Shown in pieces: positions 8,265 through 18,211 of a DNA stretch of 64,000 nucleotides. The DNA comes from Alphaproteobacteria bacterium (GTDB lineage: Bacteria > Pseudomonadota > Alphaproteobacteria > Micavibrionales > Micavibrionaceae). The notes under the pieces were generated by a model. That model was not told where the DNA came from, did not search any database, and was given only the letters and a program-made list of their open reading frames with translations. Both the position numbers and the translations under genes were made by a program. The stretch is taken from contig NVTV01000001.1 of assembly GCA_002401695.1 (NCBI GenBank), positions 358,501-422,500 of the forward strand. Direction: 5' to 3'. How positions within the stretch are numbered: position 1 is the first letter of the stretch; the number at the start of each line of letters is the position of its first letter.

Positions 8265-10321
8265 ACCCCCAACACCCGATCTTCAAGCACCTTGATTTCA
8301 TCACGTAATTTTGCAGCTTCCTCAAATTCCAAATACCCTGCGGCGGTGATCATACGTTTTTTCAAGCCCTCGATATGTTTGCGCATTTTGGTGGGGTTGT
8401 GTAGGAAATCGCTTAAAGCATCATCGTTCAGGCTATGCACTTTTGCGACCTTCTTTTGCCCATACATATGATCGAACGCATTAGACAACGCTTTTTTCAC
8501 GCTTTTCGGAGTGATGCCGTTGGCCTCGTTATGGGCAATTTGTTTTTCACGACGGCGCTGCGTTTCATCAATCGCATATTGCATACTGTCGGTTATTTTA
8601 TCGGCATAGAGGATTGCTCTGCCGTCAATATTACGCGCACAACGCCCGATAGTTTGCACCAGTGAGGTACGCGAACGCAAGAACCCCTCCTTATCCGCAT
8701 CCAAAATACACACGCGCATACATTCAGGAATATCCAGCCCCTCACGCAGCAAGTTAATGCCGACCAGCACGTCAAACACCCCCTCGCGCAGGTCTTGCAG
8801 GATTTCAATGCGGTCCAATGTATCAACGTCGGAGTGCAGATAACGCACCTTTATATTATGCTCATCCAGATATTCGGTTAACGCCTCCGCCATTTTCTTG
8901 GTCAGGGTCGTCACCAAAATACGCCCGCCCTGCTTCACAATTTCATGGCATTCATGCATCAAATCATCCACCTGATTTTCCGTAGGGCGGATTTCAACGG
9001 GCGGATCGATTAGACCTGTAGGGCGTACGACTTGCTCGGCCGATATACCGCCTGATTGCTCCAGCTCCCACGCGTTCGGGGTTGCCGATACGTACACCGT
9101 TTGCTTGCGCAGGGCGTTCCATTCCTCAAACTGTAGCGGTCTGTTATCCATCGCAGCGGGCAGGCGAAAGCCATGCTCCACCAAATTCGTTTTACGCGCT
9201 TTATCACCGTTATACATCGCGCGCAGTTGCGGCACCATCACGTGGCTTTCATCCAGAAACATCAACGCATTATCGGGCAAATACTCAATCAATGTAGGCG
9301 GCGCAGCCCCCGCTGGACGACCCGTTAAATAACGCGAGTAATTCTCGATGCCTTTGCAAGAGTTGGTCGCAGCCAGCATTTCAAGATCAAACTTTGTGCG
9401 TTGTTCAAGCCGCTGCGCCTCCAACAATTTGCCTTCCGTCTCATAATATTCCAAACGACTGGCAAGATCGATTTTGATCTGGGAGATTGCTTGCTGGATC
9501 GTTGGCCCGGGGGTGATGTAATGCGAGTTCGCGAAAATACGTACACCCTCCAGAGCCTCAAATTTTTCACCCGTTAATGGATCAAATTCGGTGATTTGCT
9601 CCAACTCATCCCCGAACAGAGAAAACCGCCATGCGCGATCCTCAAAGTGGGCAGGAAAGATTTCAACCGTATCCCCGCGCACGCGAAACGTGCCGCGCTC
9701 GAACGCCAAATCATTACGGGTATATTGCAGTTCAACCATTTTCGCGATCAAAGTTTCGCGCTCTATTGTCTGGCCAGTGGTCAATGGGAACGCCATCGCC
9801 ATGTAATCTTCTTTGCTGCCGATACCGTAGATACACGACACCGACGCAACGATGATGCAGTCCTTACGCTCAAATAATGATCGCGTAGCAGCATGACGCA
9901 TACGGTCTATCTGTTCATTAATGCTGGAGTCTTTTTCGATGAATGTATCGGTGCGCGCGACGTACGCTTCGGGTTGGTAATAGTCGTAATAGGATACAAA
10001 ATATTCCACCGCATTATCGGGGAAGAATGTTTTGAACTCCCCATAAAGCTGCGCGGCGAGGGTTTTATTCGGCGCAAGGATAAGCGCAGGGCGTTGCAAC
10101 TCCTGAATAATATGCGCCATAGTAAACGTCTTACCCGACCCCGTCACGCCCAGCAAAACCTGATCCGTCAGCCCATCGCGCAGGCCCTCGGTCAGCGTTT
10201 TAATCGCCAAAGGCTGATCTCCTGCTGGCGTAAAATCAGACTCAATGCGAAACGGGTTAGAGCGATCAAACTCTGCCTCGCCCATCAAAGGCCTGTCATT
10301 ATTCGGGATTATGGCTTTCAT
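8261..10321 (-). CDS. uvrB: UvrABC system protein B
   Basis: DNA damage-recognition helicase subunit of nucleotide excision repair; it receives damaged DNA from UvrA and recruits UvrC. The 686 residues include the Walker A motif [14 protein letters not shown] near residue 60, the [11 protein letters not shown] beta-hairpin used to probe DNA, helicase motifs II and VI ([27 protein letters not shown]), and the C-terminal UVR motif ([16 protein letters not shown]) that binds UvrC. Length is normal. No uvrA or uvrC is nearby. It converges with the hypothetical gene on the other strand, with a 4-base overlap of stop codons and therefore no room for a terminator between them. No SOS box was identified in the short upstream region, though I could not search systematically. 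Confidence 0.98.
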   Translation of the reverse strand: MKAIIPNNDRPLMGEAEFDRSNPFRIESDFTPAGDQPLAIKTLTEGLRDGLTDQVLLGVTGSGKTFTMAHIIQELQRPALILAPNKTLAAQLYGEFKTFFPDNAVEYFVSYYDYYQPEAYVARTDTFIEKDSSINEQIDRMRHAATRSLFERKDCIIVASVSCIYGIGSKEDYMAMAFPLTTGQTIERETLIAKMVELQYTRNDLAFERGTFRVRGDTVEIFPAHFEDRAWRFSLFGDELEQITEFDPLTGEKFEALEGVRIFANSHYITPGPTIQQAISQIKIDLASRLEYYETEGKLLEAQRLEQRTKFDLEMLAATNSCKGIENYSRYLTGRPAGAAPPTLIEYLPDNALMFLDESHVMVPQLRAMYNGDKARKTNLVEHGFRLPAAMDNRPLQFEEWNALRKQTVYVSATPNAWELEQSGGISAEQVVRPTGLIDPPVEIRPTENQVDDLMHECHEIVKQGGRILVTTLTKKMAEALTEYLDEHNIKVRYLHSDVDTLDRIEILQDLREGVFDVLVGINLLREGLDIPECMRVCILDADKEGFLRSRTSLVQTIGRCARNIDGRAILYADKITDSMQYAIDETQRRREKQIAHNEANGITPKSVKKALSNAFDHMYGQKKVAKVHSLNDDALSDFLHNPTKMRKHIEGLKKRMITAAGYLEFEEAAKLRDEIKVLEDRVLGV

Positions 10322-10440
10322 GAGTATCTATATAAAGTGTCCTACGCCAAAAACAAATATGTTTCTCCTCCCCAAACATTATGGTGACAATAAACACACA
10401 GCACACCATAATAATGAACGTAATAACGGATAGAATTTGT

Positions 10441-10707
10441 ATGATCGATTATTTATATTCAACAGTCGGAATCGTTGTGGCCATTGCCTATATGCCGCAA
10501 GCCTTAAAGCTATGGCGCAGCACATCAGCGTGTAGCGATATATCCCTGCCGACATGGCTGATCTGGGACTATACCGCAATCGTCAGCCTGCTTTACAGCC
10601 TATACACTTTAGACGATTTCAAACTCTCTGCCGTCAATGCCGTCAATGTCTTTTTCATTACCTTCATCATCGGCATCACTCTCTATAAGCGCAGAAAATA
10701 TAAGTAA
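10441..10707 (+). CDS. SemiSWEET / PQ-loop repeat membrane protein
   Basis: An 88-residue protein of the size and layout of bacterial SemiSWEET transporters: three membrane helices forming one triple-helix bundle, with the PQ-loop motif in AIAYMPQALKLWRS (helix 1) and a conserved SLPTWLIW stretch after it. SemiSWEETs dimerise and facilitate diffusion of sugars, though substrates vary and are not predictable here. I chose the ATG at 10441 because GGA lies about 10 bases upstream and longer versions from 10381 or 10414 add hydrophilic residues that do not belong to the family. Divergent from uvrB; class I lysyl-tRNA synthetase follows after 71 bases. Confidence 0.82.
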   Translation: MIDYLYSTVGIVVAIAYMPQALKLWRSTSACSDISLPTWLIWDYTAIVSLLYSLYTLDDFKLSAVNAVNVFFITFIIGITLYKRRKYK

Positions 10708-10778
10708 TCGGCAAATCTCCTTTGAAAACCACTGCATTGTCTGCTATTTCTTTATGCCTTAAAATAAGGATATGAAAA

Positions 10779-12416
10779 ATGACACAGAACATTCCCGCAG
10801 AGATCGCCCCCGAGATTGCCATCAAAAACCGTACATGGGCATTTGAAGAGGCCAAGGCCGTGGTGAAACGCTTGCGCGCAATCGGTCGCGGACAGGTACA
10901 AACACCTGAAAAAGGCTATGTGTTATTTGAAACAGGCTATGGCCCCTCTGGCCTGCCACATATCGGAACCTTCGCCGAAGTCTGCCGCACAGCAATGGTA
11001 CAGCAAGCCTTTGAAGCCCTGCACCCCGAAATCCCGACAAAAATGATTTGTTTTTCCGATGATATGGATGGCCTGCGTAAAGTGCCAACCAACGTGCCCC
11101 AACAAGAAATGCTGGCAGAGCATTTAGGACAACCATTAAGCCTCGTCCCCAATCCATTTGGTACAGACCACCCAAGCTATGCCCATCATAATAATGCGGC
11201 GCTATGCGAGTTCCTCGACAATGCCGGCTTTAAGTATGAATTCAAATCCGCGAGCGAGTGTTATAAGTCGGGTGAATTCGATGAAACGCTGCTTTTAATG
11301 CTGAAACACCATGATGATATCAAACATGCAGTCCTTCCTATACTAGGTGAGGAACGCGCTGCAAGCTACTCACCTTTCTTACCAATTTCACCTTCAACAG
11401 GCGCGGTATTACAAGTACCTATTCTTGAGGTCAACAATAAAAACGATACGATTCGCTTCGAAGATGTTGATGGCACTATTATAACCCAAAAAGTCACAGG
11501 TGGAAAAGTCAAAGCACAATGGCGCGCTGATTGGGCGCTACGCTGGCATGCTCTGGATGTTGATTACGAGATGAGCGGTAAAGACCTGAAAAGCTCTGCC
11601 GACATCTCCAAGAAAATCCTAAAAATCCTCGGCAAGCCGAATACAGCAGGCTTCCACTATGAAATGTTTTTGGATGAAAATGGCGAAAAAATCTCCAAAT
11701 CCAAAGGAAATGGCCTCAGTCTGGAAGAATGGCTAACCTATGCGCCACAAGAAAGTCTGGCTTATTACCTGTTTCAACGTCCGACCTCCGCGAAAAAACT
11801 TTATTTCGATATCATCCCGAAGGCCGTAGATGAATATATCACCTTCGCAGAAAAACTGAACGAGCAAGAGCCCGCAAAGAAACTGGACAACCCGACATGG
11901 TATATCCACCATGGCGAAGTACCGACCACGCAACATACACCGATATCCTTTGCTCTACTGCTAAACCTTGTGAACGCCGCCAATACGGATGATGCAGCAA
12001 CGCTCTGGGGTTTTATCCAACAATATGCCCCTGAGGCAACGCCCGAAAATGCGCCCTTCCTTGATCGCTTGGTTGGTTATGCCATTCAATATTATAAGGA
12101 CTTCGTTCTACCTGAAAAATCATACCGCGCCGCCGATGATCGCGAAAGAACCGCTCTATCCGCACTGGCTGATACACTGGACAGCATGGAAAGCGGACTG
12201 ACCGCGGAAGACTATATGACTGCCGTTTTTGCCGCTGGTAAAGAAAATGGTTACGAGAAGGACGAGCTTCGCACATGGTTTCAGGCACTCTACCAAATAT
12301 TACTAGGACAGGATCAAGGTCCGCGCTTTGGCTCTTTCATTGCGCTTTATGGGGCGGATAAAACCGTTACCCTCATCCGTGATGCGCTGGACAACAAATT
12401 GGAAAAATCCGCATAA
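10779..12416 (+). CDS. lysS: class I lysyl-tRNA synthetase
   Basis: Charges tRNA-Lys with lysine in the cytoplasm. The 545-residue sequence is the class I (archaeal-type, also called LysK) enzyme rather than the common bacterial class II form: it has the HIGH-type motif in GPSGLPHIGTF (about residues 49-59), the SDDMDGLRKVP block, and the KMSKS-type motif EKISKSKGNG (about residues 302-311). Class I LysRS is characteristic of most Alphaproteobacteria, archaea and a few other bacteria, so it supports the taxonomic placement. AAGGA precedes the ATG at good spacing. It seems to be a single-gene unit. Confidence 0.96.
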   Translation: MTQNIPAEIAPEIAIKNRTWAFEEAKAVVKRLRAIGRGQVQTPEKGYVLFETGYGPSGLPHIGTFAEVCRTAMVQQAFEALHPEIPTKMICFSDDMDGLRKVPTNVPQQEMLAEHLGQPLSLVPNPFGTDHPSYAHHNNAALCEFLDNAGFKYEFKSASECYKSGEFDETLLLMLKHHDDIKHAVLPILGEERAASYSPFLPISPSTGAVLQVPILEVNNKNDTIRFEDVDGTIITQKVTGGKVKAQWRADWALRWHALDVDYEMSGKDLKSSADISKKILKILGKPNTAGFHYEMFLDENGEKISKSKGNGLSLEEWLTYAPQESLAYYLFQRPTSAKKLYFDIIPKAVDEYITFAEKLNEQEPAKKLDNPTWYIHHGEVPTTQHTPISFALLLNLVNAANTDDAATLWGFIQQYAPEATPENAPFLDRLVGYAIQYYKDFVLPEKSYRAADDRERTALSALADTLDSMESGLTAEDYMTAVFAAGKENGYEKDELRTWFQALYQILLGQDQGPRFGSFIALYGADKTVTLIRDALDNKLEKSA

Positions 12417-12574
12417 GACCGCTTTTAAAACAAGTTTTCGTAAAAATTAGGTCAAATTTTAAGTAAATTTTAAATACACGCGTAGTACCATGAATACTAC
12501 AGTGTTCTTCTGCGCGTATACGTAAGGAAAACATTCACATGACATAACCAAAATCAAACTGAAGAGTAACGTTG

Positions 12575-13084
12575 ATGCTTAATATTGAGAATGCGAAACC
12601 AACAGCCAAAAAAATCCTTAGCCATATCGATATATTCGAAAGTTTCTGCATGGGGAAAGTCAGATATTCACCATCAGAGTTCAGAGAAATCAACGAAGAG
12701 CTCAGTATTGGTGCAGTTCTGATGCTTGGAAAATATAGATATCAAAATTCTGAAAATGGAAAGCACCTTCTCTGGCAAGGGTTAGACAACCAAGAATATG
12801 ACATGGGGCTCACCCATGATGCACACATTATGCGGGACTACCCCGGCTTCAACGCCAAACGCTCTCGTTCCTTAGAAGGTGATATGGTTGAAGACAGCGC
12901 GGTTATCTCCGGCCCTCAAGGCAAAGGCAACCTCTCCATCGTTACGATGAAAGACGGCACCATTGGCATTGGCCCTAATTACAAAATAGCCTTAAGAAAT
13001 GCGGCATTAAAAGTGCATTTAAAATCAAAATTTAATCGCTTTAGCCTCATAACACTTTTTAAATCAATCTGGGGCTCTGCATAA
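12575..13084 (+). CDS. hypothetical protein
   Basis: A 169-residue soluble protein, preferred start ATG 12575 (a TTG directly before it is also possible); GAAGAG lies about 8 bases upstream. There is no signal peptide. The N-terminus is helical, the centre contains a motif-like stretch EGDMVEDSAVISGPQGKGNLS followed by a beta-rich GTIGIGPNYKIALRNAALK, and the C-terminus is basic. No family is recognised. It lies alone between lysS and an MscS channel gene, with an upstream gap of 158 bases that contains a small inverted repeat (GTAGTA/TACTAC) but no clear promoter. Confidence 0.68.
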   Translation: MLNIENAKPTAKKILSHIDIFESFCMGKVRYSPSEFREINEELSIGAVLMLGKYRYQNSENGKHLLWQGLDNQEYDMGLTHDAHIMRDYPGFNAKRSRSLEGDMVEDSAVISGPQGKGNLSIVTMKDGTIGIGPNYKIALRNAALKVHLKSKFNRFSLITLFKSIWGSA

Positions 13085-13189
13085 GCCCATCCTACCCTCC
13101 TAAAAACACCCCTCACAAACAGCCCCCTTGCTTATCACACATCGAACCATTATCCTGCCATCCTGAATTCTATATGCAGGAGCAAATAC

Positions 13190-14383
13190 ATGGCGGATAA
13201 CGTGGCAAATAAAATAGCAGACAAACAAGAGACCCCCGAGCTGATAACAAAGCAAGCAGGTGATTTCTGGGCAGAGGTCGTTGATGTCTGGAACAATGGT
13301 TTCCTTGGAATTGATATCGGACAGATTATTGTTGCTCTAGGAATTTTCAGTATATTCCTAATCCTGCGCGGTGTTCTCAGTAAATATATATTGCACACAC
13401 TGCACCTCTGGACAAAAAAATCCAACACCGATCTTGATGACAAAATCATCGAAGCTCTCCTGCCTCCTGTCCGCTTCATTCCAATTATTATGGGCCTATT
13501 CTTTGCCGCACAAGCCTTAGAATTTGACGGCATCGTTGCCGAATTTTTAACCCGCCTGATCCGCTCTATGATTGCCTTTACAATTTTTTGGGCATTACAT
13601 CGCGCCCTTGATCCAATTCAACATCTTTCAAGAAAGATGGAAAAACTCCTGACAAAAGTCATGACAGTCTGGATTTTTAAATTCCTGAAAGTCCTCGTTT
13701 TCTTCATTGGTGCCGCAGTTATTCTTGAAATTTGGGGCATCGCGATTGGCCCGCTCTTGGGCGGTGTTGGTCTGTTTGGTGTTGCCATCGCTTTAGGCGC
13801 GCAAGATCTATTCAAAAACCTGATTGGCGGCTTGACCGTAATAGCAGAAAAACGTTTTTATCCCGGTGACTGGATCAAAGTTGACGGCATTGTTGAAGGC
13901 ACAGTCGAGGAAATCGGCTTTCGCTCCACCCGTGTCCGCCGTTTTGACAAGGCCCCCGTCTACGTCCCGAACTCTGCGCTATCCGATGCTGTCGTCACAA
14001 ACTTCAGCCGCATGACAAATCGCCGCATTTACTGGAAAATCGGTGTAACATATAGCACAACGCGGGAGCAACTCACCCTGATCCGCGATGAAATTGCCAA
14101 TTACCTTGCCACCTGTGACGATTTCGAAAAACCGCCTAATGTTTCCACTTTTGTAAGGCTGGACAGCTTCAACGACTCCTCCATCGACTTCATGATCTAT
14201 AGTTTCACCAAAACAACTGATTGGGGTGAATGGCTGGCGGTTAAAGAAGAATTTGCACTGGTCATCAAAGATATTGTTGAGAAAAAAGCAGGCACAAACT
14301 TCGCCTTCCCGTCACAATCCATCTATCTGGAAAGCATGCCAACAGGTAGTGATCCGGAAATATTCACCCCGCCGGAAAAATAA
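13190..14383 (+). CDS. MscS-family mechanosensitive ion channel
   Basis: Inner-membrane channel that opens under membrane tension and releases solutes after osmotic downshock. The 397 residues show three or more membrane helices in the N-terminal half, then the pore-lining helix with the Gly/Ala-rich pattern GGVGLFGVAIALGAQDLFKNL, then the MscS beta domain (AEKRFYPGDWIKVDGIVEGTVEEIGFRSTRVRRFD) and the C-terminal alpha/beta vestibule. Length is between E. coli MscS (286) and larger paralogues, the extra residues being N-terminal. AGGAG precedes the ATG. A kinase-like gene begins 6 bases after the stop and is probably cotranscribed. Confidence 0.93.
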   Translation: MADNVANKIADKQETPELITKQAGDFWAEVVDVWNNGFLGIDIGQIIVALGIFSIFLILRGVLSKYILHTLHLWTKKSNTDLDDKIIEALLPPVRFIPIIMGLFFAAQALEFDGIVAEFLTRLIRSMIAFTIFWALHRALDPIQHLSRKMEKLLTKVMTVWIFKFLKVLVFFIGAAVILEIWGIAIGPLLGGVGLFGVAIALGAQDLFKNLIGGLTVIAEKRFYPGDWIKVDGIVEGTVEEIGFRSTRVRRFDKAPVYVPNSALSDAVVTNFSRMTNRRIYWKIGVTYSTTREQLTLIRDEIANYLATCDDFEKPPNVSTFVRLDSFNDSSIDFMIYSFTKTTDWGEWLAVKEEFALVIKDIVEKKAGTNFAFPSQSIYLESMPTGSDPEIFTPPEK

Positions 14384-14389
14384 ACCACA

Positions 14390-15052
14390 ATGATTGATGC
14401 CTTAGCAAAAATAATAATTAAGCATCATAAAAGTAACACGCCTCTGCTGGTTGCCATTAACGGCATCGATTGTGTCGGGAAGACTATGCTCTCCGACATG
14501 ATAGCTAATTATTTACGCGAACAAGAACAATCCGTAATACAAATATCTTTCGATAACTTCGCAAAGTTCAGAGATAAGGAAAACGGTAACCCCCATGTTC
14601 ATCAACACAATGCAGCAAGTTGGTATTACAAAAACGCATGGGATTATGAAGGGCTATACCAAAACGTTATTAAGCCCATAAGAGCGGGAGCATTAAAAAT
14701 TATCCCAACGCTATTTTCATGGCAGACAGACAAGCCAATGAAAAACGATACCATTCAAATAGAAGAAAACAGTATTATTCTGATAGACGGGGTTTTCCTC
14801 TTACACCCTAAATTATCGGCAACTTGGGATTTGAAAATATTCTTATCTGCCAATTTAGAAACAGTCATAGAACGAGGCATTGATAGAGATTCAACAACAG
14901 CTGAAGAAGCAAAACTAAAACGCATAGAATACGAACATTGTTACTACGGTGGACAAAGAATTTATCTCAACGATATTAATCCAGAGCAATTGGCTGATAT
15001 TGTCATTGAATATAACGACCCGACTAATCCAGTTATATTAGGTAAGCATTAA
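14390..15052 (+). CDS. P-loop kinase of the uridine kinase / phosphoribulokinase type
   Basis: A 220-residue nucleoside-triphosphate-binding protein. The Walker A motif is VAINGIDCVGKTML (about residues 20-33); SFDNFAKFRD after the first strand fits the substrate-binding Asp of uridine kinases, and ENSIILIDGVFLLHP is the Walker B-like strand; a basic lid (ERGIDRDSTT) follows. Uridine kinase is the closest family I recognise, but the substrate may differ. It begins 6 bases after the MscS gene and has a more AT-rich composition than that gene. A bidirectional terminator follows directly. Confidence 0.75.
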   Translation: MIDALAKIIIKHHKSNTPLLVAINGIDCVGKTMLSDMIANYLREQEQSVIQISFDNFAKFRDKENGNPHVHQHNAASWYYKNAWDYEGLYQNVIKPIRAGALKIIPTLFSWQTDKPMKNDTIQIEENSIILIDGVFLLHPKLSATWDLKIFLSANLETVIERGIDRDSTTAEEAKLKRIEYEHCYYGGQRIYLNDINPEQLADIVIEYNDPTNPVILGKH

Positions 15053-15058
15053 ATAAAA

Positions 15059-15083
15059 AAGAGCGCTGAAACATTGCGCTCTT
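15059..15083. terminator. bidirectional terminator between convergent genes
   Basis: Arms AAGAGCGC/GCGCTCTT with a 9-base loop. Six A residues precede it and give a T-run on the minus strand, so it is a full terminator for the small minus-strand gene and a weaker one for the kinase gene. Confidence 0.85.
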
Positions 15084-15117
15084 CTACAATCTACAATCTA
15101 CAAAATGAAATAATGCC

Positions 15118-15318
15118 TTATGGCGTCAAACCATCCGTGTCATTATCAGAAAAGCTGGCTCCATCTCCGATGTCTTCAGCAATCTTTTCACCTGCTTCAG
15201 AAGATATTTCAAGAAAACTGCCGTCACCTGTCGGAACAACACCTTTTTCTGCCATCATCATTGCAATTGTTCTATTCGCATCAAACTTACCTTTAACGCC
15301 ATCATCATTACCACCCAT
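15118..15318 (-). CDS. small acidic hypothetical protein
   Basis: A 66-residue acidic soluble protein, unrecognised. It starts MGGNDDGVKGKFDANRTIA and ends SFSDNDTDGLTP; the centre MMMAEKGVVPTGDGSFLEIS could be a short helix plus strand. Two things make it a likely real gene: GGAG about 9 bases before the ATG, and a T-run terminator at the right place downstream. It is one of several small, acidic, signal-less proteins in this window. Confidence 0.62.
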   Translation of the reverse strand: MGGNDDGVKGKFDANRTIAMMMAEKGVVPTGDGSFLEISSEAGEKIAEDIGDGASFSDNDTDGLTP

Positions 15319-15406
15319 AACATCACTCCATTCTGTTTATACTTATTACGCAGGGATTATAGCACAATAGACCTTTCTCCTGTCCAATAAAAAATGCTAT
15401 GCACAT

Positions 15407-18208
15407 ATGATGAGTGCAGAGCAAGCGATTCCAATCCCCGCAAAAATTTCCCTGCCGGATATTCCGGCAATCGTTGCCAATGCGCGTGAGTGTGTGATTT
15501 TAAGCGATGAGGGAGAACTACAAACCCTGCCCCATCAAGATGCACAAAGCCTGCTCTATAACAAAACCGCGCTGGTCTGCCACGCGCCGCATACCAAGAA
15601 ACGCCTCGGCTATGACGAGTTTTATACCTTTGACGTGCTGGAGCTGTTTGCCTTTGTTCACCCAACCAAGTTCTGCGTCCCCACACCTGTGGGTTTGGCG
15701 CGCGCTCTAGGGTTATCCGTACCTGAGGCATTCGAGGATTACCCCTTCACCCTCATGGATATCAGCCGCACGTTGTTACTGAATTTGCAAAAAGATACGC
15801 TCGGTGATAAAGCAAACCCGCTTAAAATCGCAGGCATTATGGGCTTAAAGGGCAAGGGCTGGCCTTGGGCGCACTTTATATTCTCTGCACTTGGACAAGA
15901 ATACAATCCAGAAGAAGAAACTTTCTCCAAAACCGCCCTGAACGTCTGGAAACACCTTCCTGAATGGGCAGAAGACGCGCCGGAGCCTCCGCCATCGCAT
16001 CACGGTGTTACTGAAAACGAAGCATCTGAAAAACTGGAAGAACTCCTCAATGTCGGAGACACTCCCGCAGAAATCAGGCCACAGCAAAAATCATACAGCA
16101 ACGCAATGCGCACAATGTTCGAACCGATGCGCGAAGATGAAAACCCGCACATCGTTCTTGCCGAGGCAGGCACAGGTGTTGGCAAAACCCTCGGCTATCT
16201 TGCACCCGCCAGTGTTTGGGCAGAGAAAAACGAGGGCGCGGTCTGGGTTTCGACCTACACAAAAAACCTGCAACGCCAAATCGACAGCGAACTGGATCGC
16301 CTCTACCCTCACCCCGAGGTCAAGAACGCCTATGTCGCGGTTCGTAAAGGGCGCGAAAATTATCTATGCTTGCTAAATTTAGAGGATATCTCTGCGGGCG
16401 CAGCTCTGGCACATAACCCGCGCCACGCCATTGCGGCAGGCATCATGGTGCGTTGGGCAGCCTCTACCAAAGACGGCGATTTATCAGGCAATGACTTTCC
16501 CGGCTGGCTGGCAGGATTACTGGGTATGGCCAACACGTACGGGCTGGCGGATCGACGGGGGGAATGTATTTTCTCCGCCTGTGATCATTATCACCGATGC
16601 TTTGTTGAGCGCTCTATCCGCAAAGCCAAACGCGCACGCATCATCATCGCCAATCATGCGCTAGTTATGATTCAGTCCGCAATGTCCTCGCCTCTGGAAA
16701 ACCTGCCAACACGTTATATCTTTGATGAAGGACATCATTTATTCGACGCAGCAGACAGCGCCTTTTCCGCACATCTAACTGCCCGCGAAACTGCCGAACT
16801 GCGCCGCTGGATTTTAGGTGTGGAGGGCAACAAAGGTCGCGGCCGTGGATTAAAACGCCGGATAGAAGATTTAATCACCGGAGATGAAGAAGCCGAACAC
16901 GCCTTACAGGATATCTTACACCACGCAAACGCGCTATGCGGTATGGGGTGGAGCCGCAGGTTCAAAGATAACATACCAAACGGCCCAACCGAAGAATTCC
17001 TGATGCAAATTTACCGCCTAGTCTATGCCCGCGCGCAAGGAACGGACACGCCTTACTCCATTGAAACACATTTGCATCCCGTAGATGACGCGGCGTTAGA
17101 AGCATGTGCCAAACTAAAAACCGCGCTAGCCGCATTGTTAAAACCAATCAACGCCCTCTCCAAAATCATGATTAAACGCTTGGTCGACGATCAAGGGGAA
17201 ATGGACGCGGATATCCGCAGACGATTAGATACATTGAGCGTATCACTAGAGCGACGCGGGGCAATGACCCTGAAAAGCTGGATCGCGATGCTGGATACTC
17301 TGGAGGAAAAAGACAAAGAGCAACAAGCCCACAAAGCAGACGGCTTCGTTGACTGGATGGAGGTAGAGCGCATCGACGGAAAATCCGTAGATGTCGGTAT
17401 TTATCGCCATTATGCCGACCCGATGAAACCCTTCACCGCCAGCGTCCGTCCGCATGTCCACGGTATGGCTGTGACCTCCGCCACATTAAAAGATCATACA
17501 AGCGATGACGAATTAGACTGGCAAACCGCGTTTGAGCGTACAGGCGCGAAATACCTAACCACCGAACCACATAAGAGCAGCTTTACCTCGCCCTTTAATT
17601 ACGCGGAAAATACCAAGGTCTTTATCGTCAATGACGTAAACAAGAATGATTTAGGGCAAGTCTCTGCGGCGTACCGCGCCCTCTTCACCGCAAGTAACGG
17701 CGGCGCGCTTGGCCTGTTCACCGCCGTACAACGCCTGCGCGCCGTACATGGGCAAATTGCCCTGCCTCTGGAAAAGGAAGGCATCACACTTTACGGGCAA
17801 CATATGGATGATATGGATACCGGCACGCTGATCGATATTTTCCGCGATGATGTTAATTCATGTTTATTAGGAACAGACGCGGTACGTGACGGCGTTGATG
17901 TACCGGGCGAGTCGCTGCGCTTATTGGTGTTTGATCGTGTCCCATGGCCGCGCCCAACCATATTGCACAAAGCCCGCCGTGAAGCCTTCGGCAAACGCCG
18001 CTATGACGAAATGATCACCCGCCTCAAACTAAAGCAAGCCTTCGGCAGACTAATCCGCCGCGCCGATGATCGAGGTATATTTGTAATGCTGGACTCGATG
18101 TTGCCCTCACGCCTACACGGCGCATTCCCCGAAGATACGGAGATTATAAAAACAGGTTTAAGTGATGTCGTTCAGAAAATCAGAGAGTTTCAGAATAAAA
18201 ACATATAG
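15407..18208 (+). CDS. DinG/XPD-like ATP-dependent DNA helicase
   Basis: A 933-residue superfamily 2 helicase of the XPD/DinG type, acting on DNA 5' to 3' in repair or resolution of unusual structures. Walker A is AEAGTGVGKTLGYLAPA (about residues 249-265) and the DEAH-type box is IFDEGHH (about 435). Four cysteines between them (YLCLLN, then three in ECIFSACDHYHRCF, about residues 320 and 386-398) fit the [4Fe-4S] cluster of this family. Motif VI is LKQAFGRLIRRADDRG. The first 230 residues resemble a decayed DEDD exonuclease (TFDVLELFAFVHPTKF) as in DinG proteins of Firmicutes, though acidic catalytic residues are not all evident. Two adjacent ATGs and no clear Shine-Dalgarno leave the start slightly open. 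Confidence 0.9.
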   Translation: MMSAEQAIPIPAKISLPDIPAIVANARECVILSDEGELQTLPHQDAQSLLYNKTALVCHAPHTKKRLGYDEFYTFDVLELFAFVHPTKFCVPTPVGLARALGLSVPEAFEDYPFTLMDISRTLLLNLQKDTLGDKANPLKIAGIMGLKGKGWPWAHFIFSALGQEYNPEEETFSKTALNVWKHLPEWAEDAPEPPPSHHGVTENEASEKLEELLNVGDTPAEIRPQQKSYSNAMRTMFEPMREDENPHIVLAEAGTGVGKTLGYLAPASVWAEKNEGAVWVSTYTKNLQRQIDSELDRLYPHPEVKNAYVAVRKGRENYLCLLNLEDISAGAALAHNPRHAIAAGIMVRWAASTKDGDLSGNDFPGWLAGLLGMANTYGLADRRGECIFSACDHYHRCFVERSIRKAKRARIIIANHALVMIQSAMSSPLENLPTRYIFDEGHHLFDAADSAFSAHLTARETAELRRWILGVEGNKGRGRGLKRRIEDLITGDEEAEHALQDILHHANALCGMGWSRRFKDNIPNGPTEEFLMQIYRLVYARAQGTDTPYSIETHLHPVDDAALEACAKLKTALAALLKPINALSKIMIKRLVDDQGEMDADIRRRLDTLSVSLERRGAMTLKSWIAMLDTLEEKDKEQQAHKADGFVDWMEVERIDGKSVDVGIYRHYADPMKPFTASVRPHVHGMAVTSATLKDHTSDDELDWQTAFERTGAKYLTTEPHKSSFTSPFNYAENTKVFIVNDVNKNDLGQVSAAYRALFTASNGGALGLFTAVQRLRAVHGQIALPLEKEGITLYGQHMDDMDTGTLIDIFRDDVNSCLLGTDAVRDGVDVPGESLRLLVFDRVPWPRPTILHKARREAFGKRRYDEMITRLKLKQAFGRLIRRADDRGIFVMLDSMLPSRLHGAFPEDTEIIKTGLSDVVQKIREFQNKNI

Positions 18209-18211
18209 AAA

